Shown piece by piece: positions 42,930 to 52,435 of a DNA stretch of 64,000 nucleotides. Each line of letters opens with the position of its first letter. The first letter of the stretch is position 1. A program made the translations under genes and the position numbers. Under the pieces are notes generated by a model. The model saw only the letters and a program-made list of their open reading frames with translations. It was not told the origin of the DNA and did no database searches. Location: assembly GCF_008386575.1 (NCBI RefSeq), contig NZ_VUOA01000025.1:39378-103377 (forward strand). Direction: 5' to 3'. Source of the DNA: Salinarimonas soli (lineage in GTDB: Bacteria; Pseudomonadota; Alphaproteobacteria; Rhizobiales; Beijerinckiaceae).

Positions 42930-43405
42930 GCCGCATCCCCAGCGACGACGAGATCGCCGGGACATTGGTCACGGCCTGCGACCTCGACGCGCCGCCCTCC
43001 ACCGTGTGGCGCGCGCTGACCACGCCCGAGATCGTGCGCGAGTGGCTGGGCGCGAGCGACATCCGCCCCGAGCCTGGCCGTCCCTTCGGGCTCGATCTGC
43101 CGCCCGAGAGGGGCGGGCGGATCGCGGGCGAGGTGATCGAGGCGGTTCCCTTCGAACGCCTGTCGATGACGTGGCGCTCCGCCGAGCCGGACGGGGCGGA
43201 TCGGGCTCCCGATTCCCGGGTGACCTTCGAGCTGACGCCCCTTCGGGAGGGCGGGACGCATCTTCGCATCCTCCACACCGTCGCGAGCGCCGCCGTCGCG
43301 GCACCCCGCCGCGTCCCGGCCCGCAGCCTCGCGCAGCTCCGGCCCGGCCGGCGCCGCCCGCCGGCCGCGATGCGCCCCTCCCTGACGCTCCGCCGCGCCG
43401 CCTAG
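42926..43405 (+). CDS. SRPBCC/AHSA1 domain protein with unusual C-terminus
   Basis: A 159-residue protein. Residues 10-115 form an AHSA1-type SRPBCC domain ([61 protein letters not shown]), which usually binds a hydrophobic ligand. The last 45 residues are a Pro/Arg/Ala-rich string with no similarity to the family, where the final helix should be. This may follow a frameshift or truncation; neither alternative frame restores a normal end. It is translationally coupled to the ArsR gene. Confidence 0.8.
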   Translation: MSRIPSDDEIAGTLVTACDLDAPPSTVWRALTTPEIVREWLGASDIRPEPGRPFGLDLPPERGGRIAGEVIEAVPFERLSMTWRSAEPDGADRAPDSRVTFELTPLREGGTHLRILHTVASAAVAAPRRVPARSLAQLRPGRRRPPAAMRPSLTLRRAA

Positions 43406-43488
43406 CCTCGCTCGCAGCCAACATCCAACCGATCCGCCGGCCCGACGCGCTCGGGCCGAACGATCCCCCTTGCCCAGGAGACCCACCG

Positions 43489-44121
43489 ATGAGAGACCCC
43501 GTCGCGCTCTACCGCAACAGCCTCGTGCCCATGGTCGTCGAGCAGTCGAACCGCGGCGAGCGCGCCTTCGACATCTATTCCCGCCTGCTGCGGGAGCGCA
43601 TCGTGTTCCTGACCGGGCCGGTCGACGACGGGTCCGCGTCCCTCGTGGTCGCGCAATTGCTGCACCTGGAGGCCGAGAACCCCAAGAAGGAGATCTCCTT
43701 CTACATCAACTCGCCCGGCGGCGTGGTGACGGCCGCGTTCTCCATGTACGACACGATGCAGTTCATTCGCTGTCCCGTGGCGACGCTCTGCGTCGGCCAG
43801 GCGGCCTCGGCGGGCTCGCTGCTGCTGGTCGCGGGTGAGCCGGGCCACCGCTTCGCCATGGCGAACGCGCGGGTCATGGTGCACCAGCCCTCCGGCGGCT
43901 TCCAGGGTCAGGCCACCGACATCCTGATCCATGCCCGCGAGACCGAGGCCATCAAGCGCCGGCTCACGGAAATCTACGTGCGCCACACCGGCCAGACCTA
44001 CGAGACGATGGAGCGGGCGCTGGAGCGCGACACCTACATGGACGCCGAGGGCGCCCGCGCCTTCGGGATCGTCGACGCCGTGCTGGACCGGCGGCCGGAG
44101 GGCGGGCCCGAGCGCGCGTGA
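43489..44121 (+). CDS. clpP: ATP-dependent Clp protease proteolytic subunit
   Basis: A 210-residue ClpP with complete triad: Ser107 (GQAASAGS), His132 (MVHQPSGG) and Asp181 (LERDTYM). The N-terminal region [25 protein letters not shown] is conserved. It is not followed by clpX or lon as the housekeeping clpP usually is, so it is probably an extra paralogue. TGCCCAGGAG lies upstream of the ATG. It requires an ATPase partner encoded elsewhere. Confidence 0.93.
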   Translation: MRDPVALYRNSLVPMVVEQSNRGERAFDIYSRLLRERIVFLTGPVDDGSASLVVAQLLHLEAENPKKEISFYINSPGGVVTAAFSMYDTMQFIRCPVATLCVGQAASAGSLLLVAGEPGHRFAMANARVMVHQPSGGFQGQATDILIHARETEAIKRRLTEIYVRHTGQTYETMERALERDTYMDAEGARAFGIVDAVLDRRPEGGPERA

Positions 44122-44429
44122 CGGGAACGCTGCATCGGACAGGATTGGACGCGTGAGGGGCGGCCATCCCGCCCCTCGTCGGCCGGGAGGCATGATCGGG
44201 GGGTGGAGGCCCGGACCGGGACGCGTGCGGTCGCCGCCGCGCCCGCGCAGCCATCATCTCACGCGGCCTTACGGCAACTCGCGAGCCCTGCGGGCCGGCT
44301 GCGGGCACAGTGGGATCGAGGCCCGACGGCCGGACGCCCGCCGCTCCCTGGAGCGCCGGGATCCGAGCGGCGGGCGGTCCTGCCCCGCGCCGCTCGAGGG
44401 AGCCCGCGCCAGCTTGTAAGGAGCCCGCC
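44122..44429. other. 308-bp intergenic region, no gene seen
   Basis: GC-rich sequence between clpP and the second catalase-like gene. No protein, RNA or terminator pattern was recognised; AAGGAG at the right end is the ribosome site of the next gene. Confidence 0.4.
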
Positions 44430-45404
44430 ATGATCCGAACCGGTGCCCGCCTCGGCGTCGCGCTCGCCGTCCTGCTGCTCGCGCAGCCCGCCCGTGCCGA
44501 CGACGTGGGCACCCAGACCGTCGATGCCGTCAACGCCTTGTTCGGCCCGCAGAACGGCTTTCGGGCCCTTCACGCGAAGGGCCTCGTCACGCAGGGCACG
44601 TTCCGGGCGTCGCCCGGAGCCAGCGCGCTGAGCCGCGCCGTCCTGTTCGACGGCAGCACGATTCCCGTGACGGTGCGCTTCTCCGACGGCTCGGGCGCGC
44701 CGATGATCCCCGACGGGTCGGAGGACGCCAACCCGCACGGCATGGCGATCAAGTTCCGCCTGCCCGACGGCTCCGAGACCGACATGGTGACGAACGCCCT
44801 GAAGTTCTTCCCCTTCTCGACGGCCGAGCAGCTGCGCGACCTGTTCCGGGCCATCAAGGCGAGCCCTCCGGACGCACCAAAGCCCACGGCCCTCGACACG
44901 TTCCTGGCGGCCCACCCCAACGTGAAGGCCGCGAACGCCACGGTGGCGACCCCGGCGAGCTACGCGGAGGAGAACTATTTCGGGCAGAACGCCTTCGTGC
45001 TCGTCAACAAGGCGGGCGCCCGGCAGGCCGTGCGCTACGTGCTGGAGCCCGAGCGCCTGGTCCATCTCGATCCGGCCGAGGCGGCACGCCGCCCGCCGAA
45101 CTTCCTCGCCGACGAGATGCGCGGTCGCCTCGCCCGGGGTCCCGTCACCTTCCGGCTGCTGGCCCAGATCGCCGCGCCCGACGACCAGACGGTCGATCCC
45201 TCCCGCCCCTGGCCCGCCGACCGCCGCAGGGTCGAGCTCGGCCGGATCACGATCGACACGGTGGTGCCCAACAGCGACGAGGCCCAGAAGGCTCTCCTGT
45301 TCCTGCCCGGGCAGATCACCGACGGGATCGAGCTGTCGGACGATCCGATGGTCACGATCCGCGACGAGGCCTACGCCGTCTCGTTCTCCCGGCGCAATCC
45401 CTGA
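44430..45404 (+). CDS. Exported catalase-related peroxidase
   Basis: A 324-residue small catalase-like protein with a signal peptide (residues 1-23, ARADD). Haem-site features include GFRALHAKGLVTQGTFRAS (candidate His48), TVRFSDGSGAP (the family FSDG), DANPHGMAIKF and the proximal-side region IRDEAYAVSFSRRNP at the C terminus. It keeps the haem-side Asn-Pro-His-Gly motif that the other copy (20933) lacks, so the two are diverged paralogues. It is not paired with a cytochrome b561 gene. Confidence 0.9.
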   Translation: MIRTGARLGVALAVLLLAQPARADDVGTQTVDAVNALFGPQNGFRALHAKGLVTQGTFRASPGASALSRAVLFDGSTIPVTVRFSDGSGAPMIPDGSEDANPHGMAIKFRLPDGSETDMVTNALKFFPFSTAEQLRDLFRAIKASPPDAPKPTALDTFLAAHPNVKAANATVATPASYAEENYFGQNAFVLVNKAGARQAVRYVLEPERLVHLDPAEAARRPPNFLADEMRGRLARGPVTFRLLAQIAAPDDQTVDPSRPWPADRRRVELGRITIDTVVPNSDEAQKALLFLPGQITDGIELSDDPMVTIRDEAYAVSFSRRNP

Positions 45405-45475
45405 CGTCTGTCGGGTGTCGCGTCCGCGCCATCCGGCGGGACCGCGACGCCCGTTTCATGAGAGGCATGCCCCCC

Positions 45476-46393
45476 ATGGCCCGCATCCGCTTCGATTACG
45501 GCTTCGCCACCGAGGCCGACGAGATCGTCCGCGGCGTCGACCTGTCCGGCCGGCGTTTCGTGGTGACGGGCGCCGCCTCCGGGATCGGCGTCGAGACGGC
45601 GCGAAGCCTTGCCCGCGCGGGCGCCGCCGTCACGGTCGCGGTGCGCTCCCCCGAGGCCGGCCGCCGGGTGGCGGAGGCGATCATCGCGGAGACGGGCAAT
45701 CCCCGCCTCGACGTTCGCCCGCTCGATCTCGCCGACCGGCGCTCCGTCGCGGCCTTCGCGGCGGGCTGGGCGGGGCCGCTCCACGGGCTCGTGAACAATG
45801 CCGGCATCATGGCGACCCCGACCCTGGAGCGGACCCCGGAGGGTGTCGAGATGCAGTTCGCCACGAACCATCTCGGCCATTTCATGCTCGCCCTGGGGCT
45901 GCGCCGGGCGCTCGCGGCCGCGGGCGGCGCCCGCATCGTCGCCGTGAGCTCGAGCGCGAACCTCCTTGCGCCGGTGTTCTTCGACGATCCGGGCTTCGCC
46001 TTCCTGCCCTACGAGCCCTTCCTGGCCTATGGCCAGTCGAAGACCGCGAACGCCCTGTTCGCCGTCGAGGCGACACGGCGCTGGGCGGACGACGGCATCC
46101 TCGCGAACGCCCTCAACCCGGGCGCGATCGCGACGGGCCTGCAGAAGCATATCGGCGGCCTTCGCACCCCGCCCGAGGGCCGCAAGACCCCGCAGCAGGG
46201 CGCCGCGACCTCGGTGCTGCTGGCCGCGTCGCCCCTCGTCGAGGGGATCGGCGGCCGCTATTTCGAGGATTGCCAGGAGGCCGAGACGGTCACCCATCGC
46301 GGCCCCGAGTGGCGGGGCGTGGCCCCCTATGCCCTCGACCCCGCGAACGCCGAGCGCCTCTGGAGGCTCTCCGAGGCGATGCTCGCGGCGTGA
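45476..46393 (+). CDS. SDR family oxidoreductase (retinol dehydrogenase-like)
   Basis: A 305-residue classical SDR. The cofactor motif is TGAASGIG (about residues 28-35) with VRSPEAG for NADP; NNAG follows near residue 107. The catalytic Ser-Tyr-Lys set is VSSSAN and YGQSKTAN. The sequence resembles retinol dehydrogenase/WW-domain oxidoreductase-like SDRs (NHLGHFMLALGL). The ATG at 45476 has AGAGG 10 bp upstream; ATGs at 45458 and 45467 are alternatives. Confidence 0.9.
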   Translation: MARIRFDYGFATEADEIVRGVDLSGRRFVVTGAASGIGVETARSLARAGAAVTVAVRSPEAGRRVAEAIIAETGNPRLDVRPLDLADRRSVAAFAAGWAGPLHGLVNNAGIMATPTLERTPEGVEMQFATNHLGHFMLALGLRRALAAAGGARIVAVSSSANLLAPVFFDDPGFAFLPYEPFLAYGQSKTANALFAVEATRRWADDGILANALNPGAIATGLQKHIGGLRTPPEGRKTPQQGAATSVLLAASPLVEGIGGRYFEDCQEAETVTHRGPEWRGVAPYALDPANAERLWRLSEAMLAA

Positions 46394-46560
46394 GGCCCTT
46401 CGCGTCGCGCCCAGGAGCCGACACGGTCTCACGCGCGACAGCGGCCATCCGCGCCGCACGATGCCGGGCGGGCGGGACGATCGTCGCCATGCCCCGGCCG
46501 CGTCCGGCCGTGCCCGTGCCAGATCCGACATGACGGGGTGTCGGCTTGAGGAGGTTATCG

Positions 46561-47028
46561 ATGAGCGACCGTCCGCCCCTGCCGCCGTTCACGGCCGAGA
46601 GCGCCGCCCGCAAGGCCCGCCTCGCCGAGGACGGCTGGAACAGCCGCGACCCCGAAACCGTCGCGCTGGCCTATACGGTCGACACCGCATGGCGCAACCG
46701 ATCCGAGTTCATCGACGGGCGCCAGAACGTCATCGCGTTCCTGCGCCGCAAATGGGCGCGCGAGCTCGAGTACCGTCTCGTCAAGGAGCTCTGGGCCTTC
46801 ACGGAGAACCGGATCGCCGTGCGCTTCGCCTACGAGTGGCACGACCTGGAAGGCCGCTGGCATCGCTCCTACGGCAACGAGAACTGGGAGTTCGACGAGC
46901 ATGGCCTGATGCGCCGCCGCTTCGCCTGCATCAACGACCTGCCGATCGGGGAGGCGGACCGCAAGCTCCGCTGGCCGCTCGGCCGGCGCCCCGACGATCA
47001 CCCGGGGCTCGACGAGCTCGGGCTGTGA
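46561..47028 (+). CDS. DUF1348 (NTF2/SnoaL-like) protein
   Basis: A 155-residue protein of the DUF1348 group, with an NTF2-like fold. Typical stretches are [33 protein letters not shown] (about residues 21-53), [36 protein letters not shown] and [29 protein letters not shown] precedes the ATG. Function unknown; a small-molecule hydratase or isomerase role is possible from the fold. Confidence 0.88.
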   Translation: MSDRPPLPPFTAESAARKARLAEDGWNSRDPETVALAYTVDTAWRNRSEFIDGRQNVIAFLRRKWARELEYRLVKELWAFTENRIAVRFAYEWHDLEGRWHRSYGNENWEFDEHGLMRRRFACINDLPIGEADRKLRWPLGRRPDDHPGLDELGL

Positions 47029-47113
47029 GCCCGGCCGGGACAGGTTCAGCGATTCAACCATATCGGCCTATAACGTTCGGATCGCCGGGATGCCGGCTGA
47101 CAGGGAGCGGACC

Positions 47114-47353
47114 ATGAGCAAGGTCACCTACGAGATCGTCGAGCATGACGGCGGCTGGGCCTACAAGGTCGGCGACGTCTTCTCGGAGCCGTTCGCGTCG
47201 CACGACGATGCCCGCCGGGCGGCGGAGCGCGCCGCTCGCGAGCAGATCGTCCCGGGCGAGACGACCGGGATTTCCTGGGAGGATCAGAAAGGGCGGTGGC
47301 ACGACGAGGTGTCCTCGGGCCAGGATCGGCCCAGCACCGAGGTCAAAGGCTGA
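47114..47353 (+). CDS. DUF2188 small protein
   Basis: A 79-residue protein with the DUF2188 layout: VTYEIVEHDGGWAYKVGDVFSEPFASHDDARRAAERAAREQ. It has a strand-strand-helix fold and no signal peptide. AGGGAG precedes the ATG. Function unknown. Confidence 0.8.
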   Translation: MSKVTYEIVEHDGGWAYKVGDVFSEPFASHDDARRAAERAAREQIVPGETTGISWEDQKGRWHDEVSSGQDRPSTEVKG

Positions 47354-47458
47354 GCCGGATTCGCGACCCCCTGGAGCGCGGCGGGCGCCGGCAAGGGGCA
47401 GCGATGGGACGCGGGCCGCGCCGACAGAGGCAGCGCGAATGCTTTGGGCTTCCAGCCG

Positions 47459-48040
47459 TCACGACGCGTCGGCGGACGGAAGCCTCTCCCCGAAGGCCTC
47501 CGCGATCTCCTCCGCCGTGAAGCGCGGCGTGATGTGCTGGGGGCAGTTCCAGTCGAAGGCCTCGACCCGGATCAGGAAGGCGCGCTCGACGACGGCCCGG
47601 TAGCCTGGGACGACGAGGCGGGCGCGCAGCGCCGGATCGTCGTCGAGCCGGGCCTCCCGGATGCGGCCGAAGATCTTGAGCCGCCGGCGGTGGGCGTAAT
47701 CCATGAGGAAGAGCGACACCCGGTCGTTCACGCTCACGTTCCCCGCGGTCACGTATTGCCGGTTGCCGCGAAAGTCGGCGAACCCGATCTCCGTCTCGCC
47801 GAGCACGCGCAGGAACCCCGGCGGCCCGCCCCTGAACTGCACGTAGGGCCAGCCCGTCTCGGACACTGAGGCGATGTAGAACCCGTCGCGGGCGGCGATG
47901 AACGCTCCCTCCTCGGCGCCGAGCCGGTCGTTCGTGCTGGGACCTGCGTCGCGGCGCGCATAGGCGCCCCGGCTGCCCATGGCCTGCTGAACCGTCTTGA
48001 CCGCTTGCGTGAACGCGATGTCCGCGAACCTGTGACCCAT
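47459..48040 (-). CDS. Pyridoxamine 5'-phosphate oxidase-family protein
   Basis: A 193-residue FMN-binding split-barrel protein. Features include DGFYIASVSETGWPYVQFRGGPPGFLRVL (about residues 52-80) and YAHRRRLKIFGRIREAR, typical of the PPOX-like class that resembles phage-associated or flavin reductase-like proteins. The C-terminal FDWNCPQHITPRFTAEEIAEA is a recurrent motif of this group. It is probably a flavin- or F420-type redox protein, not a vitamin B6 enzyme. Confidence 0.85.
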   Translation of the reverse strand: MGHRFADIAFTQAVKTVQQAMGSRGAYARRDAGPSTNDRLGAEEGAFIAARDGFYIASVSETGWPYVQFRGGPPGFLRVLGETEIGFADFRGNRQYVTAGNVSVNDRVSLFLMDYAHRRRLKIFGRIREARLDDDPALRARLVVPGYRAVVERAFLIRVEAFDWNCPQHITPRFTAEEIAEAFGERLPSADAS

Positions 48041-48151
48041 CCGAGACGTCCCATGCGCCGAAGAGGTTGCGCGACGGGGCCCGGCGCGGGCTCCCGCCGG
48101 GCTCAGACGGCCGGCACCGTTCCCGTGTGGATCAAGGCCGCGCGCCCAGGC

Positions 48152-49141
48152 TCACTTGAGCTTGCGGTCGAGGAACTCGCCGATCAGCGGCACGATCACG
48201 TCGCCCCGGTCCTCCAGGGCGAAGTGCCCCGTATCGATGAGGTGCATCTCGGCGTCGGGGAGGTCGCGCAGGTAGGGACGGGCGCCCTCGGCGGGGAAGA
48301 TCTTGTCGTTCTTGCCCCAGACGATCAGCGTCGGCGGCTTCCACTCGCGGAAGAAGGCCTGGAATTTCGGGTAGAGCGGGACGTTGGTGCCGTAATCCTT
48401 GAACAGGTCGAGCTGGATGTCCTTGTTGCCGGGCCGATCCAGCAGGGCCTGGTCGTGGACCCAGTTGTCGGGCGAGATTCGCGAGACGTCGCTCATCCCG
48501 TCCGTGTACTGGAATTTCGTGACCTCGGGCGAGACGAGGAAGCCGATGGCGGCGCGGCGCGCCGGCGTGTCCTCCGCCCAATAGGCCTTGATCGGATCCC
48601 AGAAGGCCCCGAGCCCCTCCTCGTAGGCGTTCCCGTTCTGCACCACGAGGGCGCTGACCCGCTCCGGGTGCTTCAGGGCGAGCCGGTAGCCGACGGGCGC
48701 GCCGTAGTCGAACGCGTACATGGCGTAGCGGTCGGCGCCGAGCCGCCCCAGGAGGCCGTCCATGAGGTCGGCATAGCGCGCGAAGGTGTAGCCGAACGCC
48801 TTGTGATCGGGCGCGGCGCTCTGCCCGAAGCCCGGGTAATCGGGCGCGATGACCCGATAGCGGTCGGCGAGCGCGGGGATCAGGTTGCGGAACATGTGCG
48901 AGGAGGTCGGGAAACCGTGGAGGAGCAGCACGACGGGCGCATCCTTCGGCCCGGCCTCGCGATAGAAGATGCTGACGCCGTCGACGTCCGCCGTCCTGTA
49001 GTGCACCACGGGGGCCGCGGTCCGGGCGCACTCGCAGGGGACGGGCTGAGCGCCGAGGGGCGCGGGCAGGACGGTCGAGGCGGCGAGGGCCAGGATCGAG
49101 CCGAGCGCGATCTGGCGGGGCGAGAGAGCATACATGGTCAT
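48152..49141 (-). CDS. Exported alpha/beta hydrolase with Asp nucleophile
   Basis: A 329-residue hydrolase with a signal peptide (residues 1-31). The oxyanion [13 protein letters not shown] motif and [10 protein letters not shown] are those of epoxide hydrolases/haloalkane dehalogenases. The nucleophile elbow reads [10 protein letters not shown], with Asp, not Ser, which supports an epoxide hydrolase or dehalogenase mechanism. The final His is in [10 protein letters not shown]. The CECA segment after the signal adds two cysteines. It lies 69 bp from the next hydrolase gene on the same strand. Confidence 0.85.
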   Translation of the reverse strand: MTMYALSPRQIALGSILALAASTVLPAPLGAQPVPCECARTAAPVVHYRTADVDGVSIFYREAGPKDAPVVLLLHGFPTSSHMFRNLIPALADRYRVIAPDYPGFGQSAAPDHKAFGYTFARYADLMDGLLGRLGADRYAMYAFDYGAPVGYRLALKHPERVSALVVQNGNAYEEGLGAFWDPIKAYWAEDTPARRAAIGFLVSPEVTKFQYTDGMSDVSRISPDNWVHDQALLDRPGNKDIQLDLFKDYGTNVPLYPKFQAFFREWKPPTLIVWGKNDKIFPAEGARPYLRDLPDAEMHLIDTGHFALEDRGDVIVPLIGEFLDRKLK

Positions 49142-49210
49142 TCCCCATTTGCGACGGCGCGCGGCGAGGGCGCCGCGTGCCGGTGAGACGGATGGAGGCG
49201 GGATGGTCCT

Positions 49211-50032
49211 TCAGCCCTTGAGGAAGACGAGCAGGTCCTGGTTCAGGCGGTCCTTGAGCGTCGTGGGCAGGCCGTGGGGAGCGCCCTCGTAGATCTTCAG
49301 CTGCGCGTTCTTGACGAGCTTCACCGACTGGAGCGCCGCGGCCTGGATCGGCACGATCTGGTCGTCGTCGCCGTGGATGATGAGGGTCGGGACGTCGATC
49401 TTCTTCAGGTCTTCCGTGAGATCCGTCTCCGAGAAGACCTTCACGCAGAAATAGGACGCCGGCATGCCGGCCATCGAGCTCTGCATCACGAACTGCTCGC
49501 GCACGCCCTCCGAGACCTTCGCGCCCGGCCGGTTGTAGCCGAAGAAGGGCAGGCTCAGGTCGCGCCAGTACTGGGGCCGGTCGGCCAGGACCCCGGCGCG
49601 GATGGCGTCGAACACCGCGATCGGCGTGCCGACGGGGTTGGCCTCCGTCTTCACCATCAGGGGCGGGATCGCGGAGACCAGGACCGCCTTGGCGACGCGC
49701 CGCGTGCCGTGCCGGCCGATATAGCGCACGACCTCGCCGCCGCCCGTCGAGTGGCCGACATGGACCGCGTCGCGCAGGTTGAGGGCCTCGACGAGCTCGG
49801 CGAGATCGTCGGCATAGGTGTCCATGTCGTTGCCGTTCCAGGGCTGGCTGGAGCGTCCGTGACCGCGGCGGTCATGGGCGATGCACCGGAACCCGTGCGA
49901 GGCGAGGAAGAACATCTGGTCCTCGAACGCGTCCGCGCTCAGCGGCCATCCGTGACTGAACACCACCGGCTGCCCCGAGCCCCAATCCTTGAAGTAGATC
50001 TGGGTGCCGTCCTTGGTGGTGATGGTGTTCAT
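49211..50032 (-). CDS. Alpha/beta hydrolase, cofactor-free haloperoxidase-like
   Basis: A 273-residue enzyme of the non-haem chloroperoxidase/arylesterase family. Marks are [16 protein letters not shown] (oxyanion), [14 protein letters not shown], nucleophile elbow GHSTGGGE with Ser, then [12 protein letters not shown] (Asp) and GAPHGLP (His). Such enzymes are esterases with perhydrolase activity. AGAGGA precedes the ATG. With the neighbouring exported hydrolase it forms a pair of unlike hydrolases. Confidence 0.92.
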   Translation of the reverse strand: MNTITTKDGTQIYFKDWGSGQPVVFSHGWPLSADAFEDQMFFLASHGFRCIAHDRRGHGRSSQPWNGNDMDTYADDLAELVEALNLRDAVHVGHSTGGGEVVRYIGRHGTRRVAKAVLVSAIPPLMVKTEANPVGTPIAVFDAIRAGVLADRPQYWRDLSLPFFGYNRPGAKVSEGVREQFVMQSSMAGMPASYFCVKVFSETDLTEDLKKIDVPTLIIHGDDDQIVPIQAAALQSVKLVKNAQLKIYEGAPHGLPTTLKDRLNQDLLVFLKG

Positions 50033-50334
50033 GGCACGTCCTCTCGGATGGGGGCCGGCACGGCCCGCGAGCGTCTGGGCGCCGGGGCTCGCGGGGGGGC
50101 TGGATCCGAGGGGTGGCGAACCGGGTGCGGGCTGCCGGCCGGCAGCGTTCGCCCATGGGTCATGCCGCGGGCCCGGCGCATCGTCGCCCGCGGCCATCGC
50201 TCCCGTCGCAGGCTCCTGCCGCCATGCGGCCCTCGACTACCCCGACGGTACCGATTCGGGCGGACGCGATCTTTCGAACTTGCCCGGACGGTTGCGCTCC
50301 CGACCCGCGGGCCGCCGGGCCGAGTTTCAGGAGC
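50033..50334. other. 302-bp intergenic region, no gene seen
   Basis: Between two minus-strand genes. It contains the promoter region of the haloperoxidase-like gene. No other structure was recognised. Confidence 0.4.
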
Positions 50335-51060
50335 CTACTCGATCCCGACCACCCGGCCCGCCGGGTCGACGCGGCAGACGACGGGGGAGCTGCGGGTCTC
50401 CGGGCCGCCCGCCCGGGCATAGACGACCCTCGCGGCGAGCGGCAGGGTCAGCTCGCCCCGGGAAGTTTCCCGCACCGGCCCGTCCCGCTCCACCTGGACC
50501 CGGATCTGCCCGTGCGGCGCCGCGGCCCGGGCCAGGTAGTCCCGGCAGAGCGCGACCGCGCGGTCGTCCCCGCCGGCCGGCGCGGGCTTCGCCTCGCCGG
50601 GCTTCCAGGCCGTCTCCGAAACGATCACCGGATGATCGGAGGCGAAGCTGACCTCGAGGGCGAGGCCGGACGAGCCCTGCGCCCGCGTGCCCTTGCCGGG
50701 ATTGGCGACCTTGTAGTCGTAGAGGGAGCGCACGAGGCACGAGCGAGCCTGAGCGTCGCAGGTCACGCGCAGGGTCTCCGGGCGGTGGGTGTAGCGCCGC
50801 ACGGGCCAGCGGTCGGCGAAGCGCCGCTTCTCGGCGAGCAGCTCGGACCGCCGGGTCTGGCGGCCATAATACCCGACCGCCGGCGCATAGAGGTCAGGCG
50901 TCGCCTCAAGCATCACGTCGTTGCGGGCGGACCAGACCTCGAGATAGCGCTCCGCGAGGTCGAGCGCCGCGCGGTCGCGATCCGCCGCCTCAGCTGCGCC
51001 GACGAGGGCGACCGATGCCGCCAGGCCCAGCCCGATGATCCGCCATGATGGACGCGCCAT
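50335..51060 (-). CDS. Exported hypothetical protein
   Basis: A 241-residue protein with a signal peptide (residues 1-25, AEAAD). The mature part starts with a helix ALDLAERYLEVWSARNDVMLEATPDLYAPAVGYYGR, as in NTF2-like proteins, followed by RRYTHRPETLRVTCDAQARSCLVRSLYDYKV with two cysteines. The final part VVYARAGGPETRSSPVVCRVD is beta-rich. Similar exported proteins occur in Methylobacteriaceae, and function is unknown. Confidence 0.7.
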   Translation of the reverse strand: MARPSWRIIGLGLAASVALVGAAEAADRDRAALDLAERYLEVWSARNDVMLEATPDLYAPAVGYYGRQTRRSELLAEKRRFADRWPVRRYTHRPETLRVTCDAQARSCLVRSLYDYKVANPGKGTRAQGSSGLALEVSFASDHPVIVSETAWKPGEAKPAPAGGDDRAVALCRDYLARAAAPHGQIRVQVERDGPVRETSRGELTLPLAARVVYARAGGPETRSSPVVCRVDPAGRVVGIE

Positions 51061-51300
51061 CGCCCCCTCCGAACCGCAAGCATAATGTCGAGTGATGGTC
51101 GACGCCGAGTAGAGCGAATGATCTGGGGCAATGCAAGCGGAGCATTTTATGAACCAGACCAGCCGTCGAGGCCACCTTTCTCAAGCATAAGCGTGTCGAA
51201 ACAGAGGCAAAGACCCTCGATAACGGCCAAGCCGTCCCGCGACATCTCACTGGCACGCGCATTCGGAAGCTTGGGCGGAAGACGCCCGCCGCCATGGGGC

Positions 51301-52299
51301 TCAGTCGATCTTCGCCCCGGACGCCTTCACGACGGCGGCCCACTTCTCGAGCTCGCCTCGGACGAAGGCTCCGAACTCCTCCGGCGAGTAGAGGCGGATC
51401 TCGCCGCCGATGTCGGCGAACCGCTTCTGCGTCTCGGGGTTCGCGAGGGCCTGCCGCACCTCGGCGTTCAGCTTGTCGACGATCTCGCGCGGGGTCTTGG
51501 CGGGCGCGAAGAGGCCGAACCAGCTCGAGGCCTCGAAGCCCGGAACGCCGCCCTCCGCGATGGTCGGGATGTCGGGCAGCGCGGGGGAGCGCTTCGCCGA
51601 GGTCAGCGCGATGGCGCTCAGCGTGCCGGCCCGGATCTGCTCGATCGAGGAGGGCAGGTTGTCGAACATGAGGTCGACCTGCCCGCCCACGAGGTCGTTC
51701 ACGGCCGGGCCGCTGCCGCGATAGGGGACGTGGACGAGGTCGACCCCGGTCATCTGCCGGAACATCTCGCCCGAGAGGTGGATCGACGTGCCGTTGCCCG
51801 ACGAGGCCATGTTGAAGGTCTTCTTGGCCCCCTTCGCCTCGGCGATGAAGTCCTGCACCGTGCGCGCCTTCACGTTGCGCGGGTTGACCACGAGCACGTT
51901 CGGCACGCCCGCCACGAAGGCCACCGGCGCGAAGTCGCGCAGCGCGTCGTAGGGCATCTGGCGATAGAGGCTGGGATTGATGGCGTGGGTTCCCACCGTC
52001 CCCATCAGGATCGTGTAGCCGTCGGGCTCGGCCTTCGCGACGCTGTCGGAGCCGATATTGCCCCCGGCCCCGCCCCGGTTCTCGATGACGACGTTCTGGC
52101 CGAGCGCGCGGGACAGCCGGTCGCCGATCTGCCGCGCGAAGATGTCCGTGGTGCCGCCGGGCGGGAAGGGCACGACCATCCGCACGGGGCGGGTCGGGTA
52201 GGCGTCGGCCGCGTGGGCCAAGGTGCCGGCAAGCAGCGCGGCGGCGCCGGCGAGCGCCGCGGCAAGGCGCCTCATCGCGGGATTCGGGCTCGGGTTCAT
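51301..52299 (-). CDS. Bug-type (TctC) periplasmic solute-binding protein
   Basis: A 332-residue tripartite tricarboxylate transporter receptor. The signal peptide spans residues 1-30. Family marks are YPTRPVRMVVPFPPGGTTDIFAR near the mature start, VIENRGGAGGNIGSDSVAKAEPDGYTILMG and the VPYRGSGPAVNDLVGGQVDLMFD segment. ATG 52299 follows GGGAGGTGATC, an excellent ribosome site; a frame extending to 52332 is not needed. The TctA/TctB membrane genes are absent, so this is an orphan binding protein. It might deliver a carboxylate to an unlinked transporter or act as a sensor. Confidence 0.92.
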   Translation of the reverse strand: MNPSPNPAMRRLAAALAGAAALLAGTLAHAADAYPTRPVRMVVPFPPGGTTDIFARQIGDRLSRALGQNVVIENRGGAGGNIGSDSVAKAEPDGYTILMGTVGTHAINPSLYRQMPYDALRDFAPVAFVAGVPNVLVVNPRNVKARTVQDFIAEAKGAKKTFNMASSGNGTSIHLSGEMFRQMTGVDLVHVPYRGSGPAVNDLVGGQVDLMFDNLPSSIEQIRAGTLSAIALTSAKRSPALPDIPTIAEGGVPGFEASSWFGLFAPAKTPREIVDKLNAEVRQALANPETQKRFADIGGEIRLYSPEEFGAFVRGELEKWAAVVKASGAKID

Positions 52300-52435
52300 C
52301 GGATCACCTCCCTGTGGGCTCTGCGTATTCACGGGCGCCGGGGCGTCCGTCGCATCGCTGTCCTGGCCGCCCCTTGGGGGACGGCTCCTGCCGGATGGTA
52401 GTGCAGGGTTTGGCGCCGCGCCAAGGCGGCGGGGC

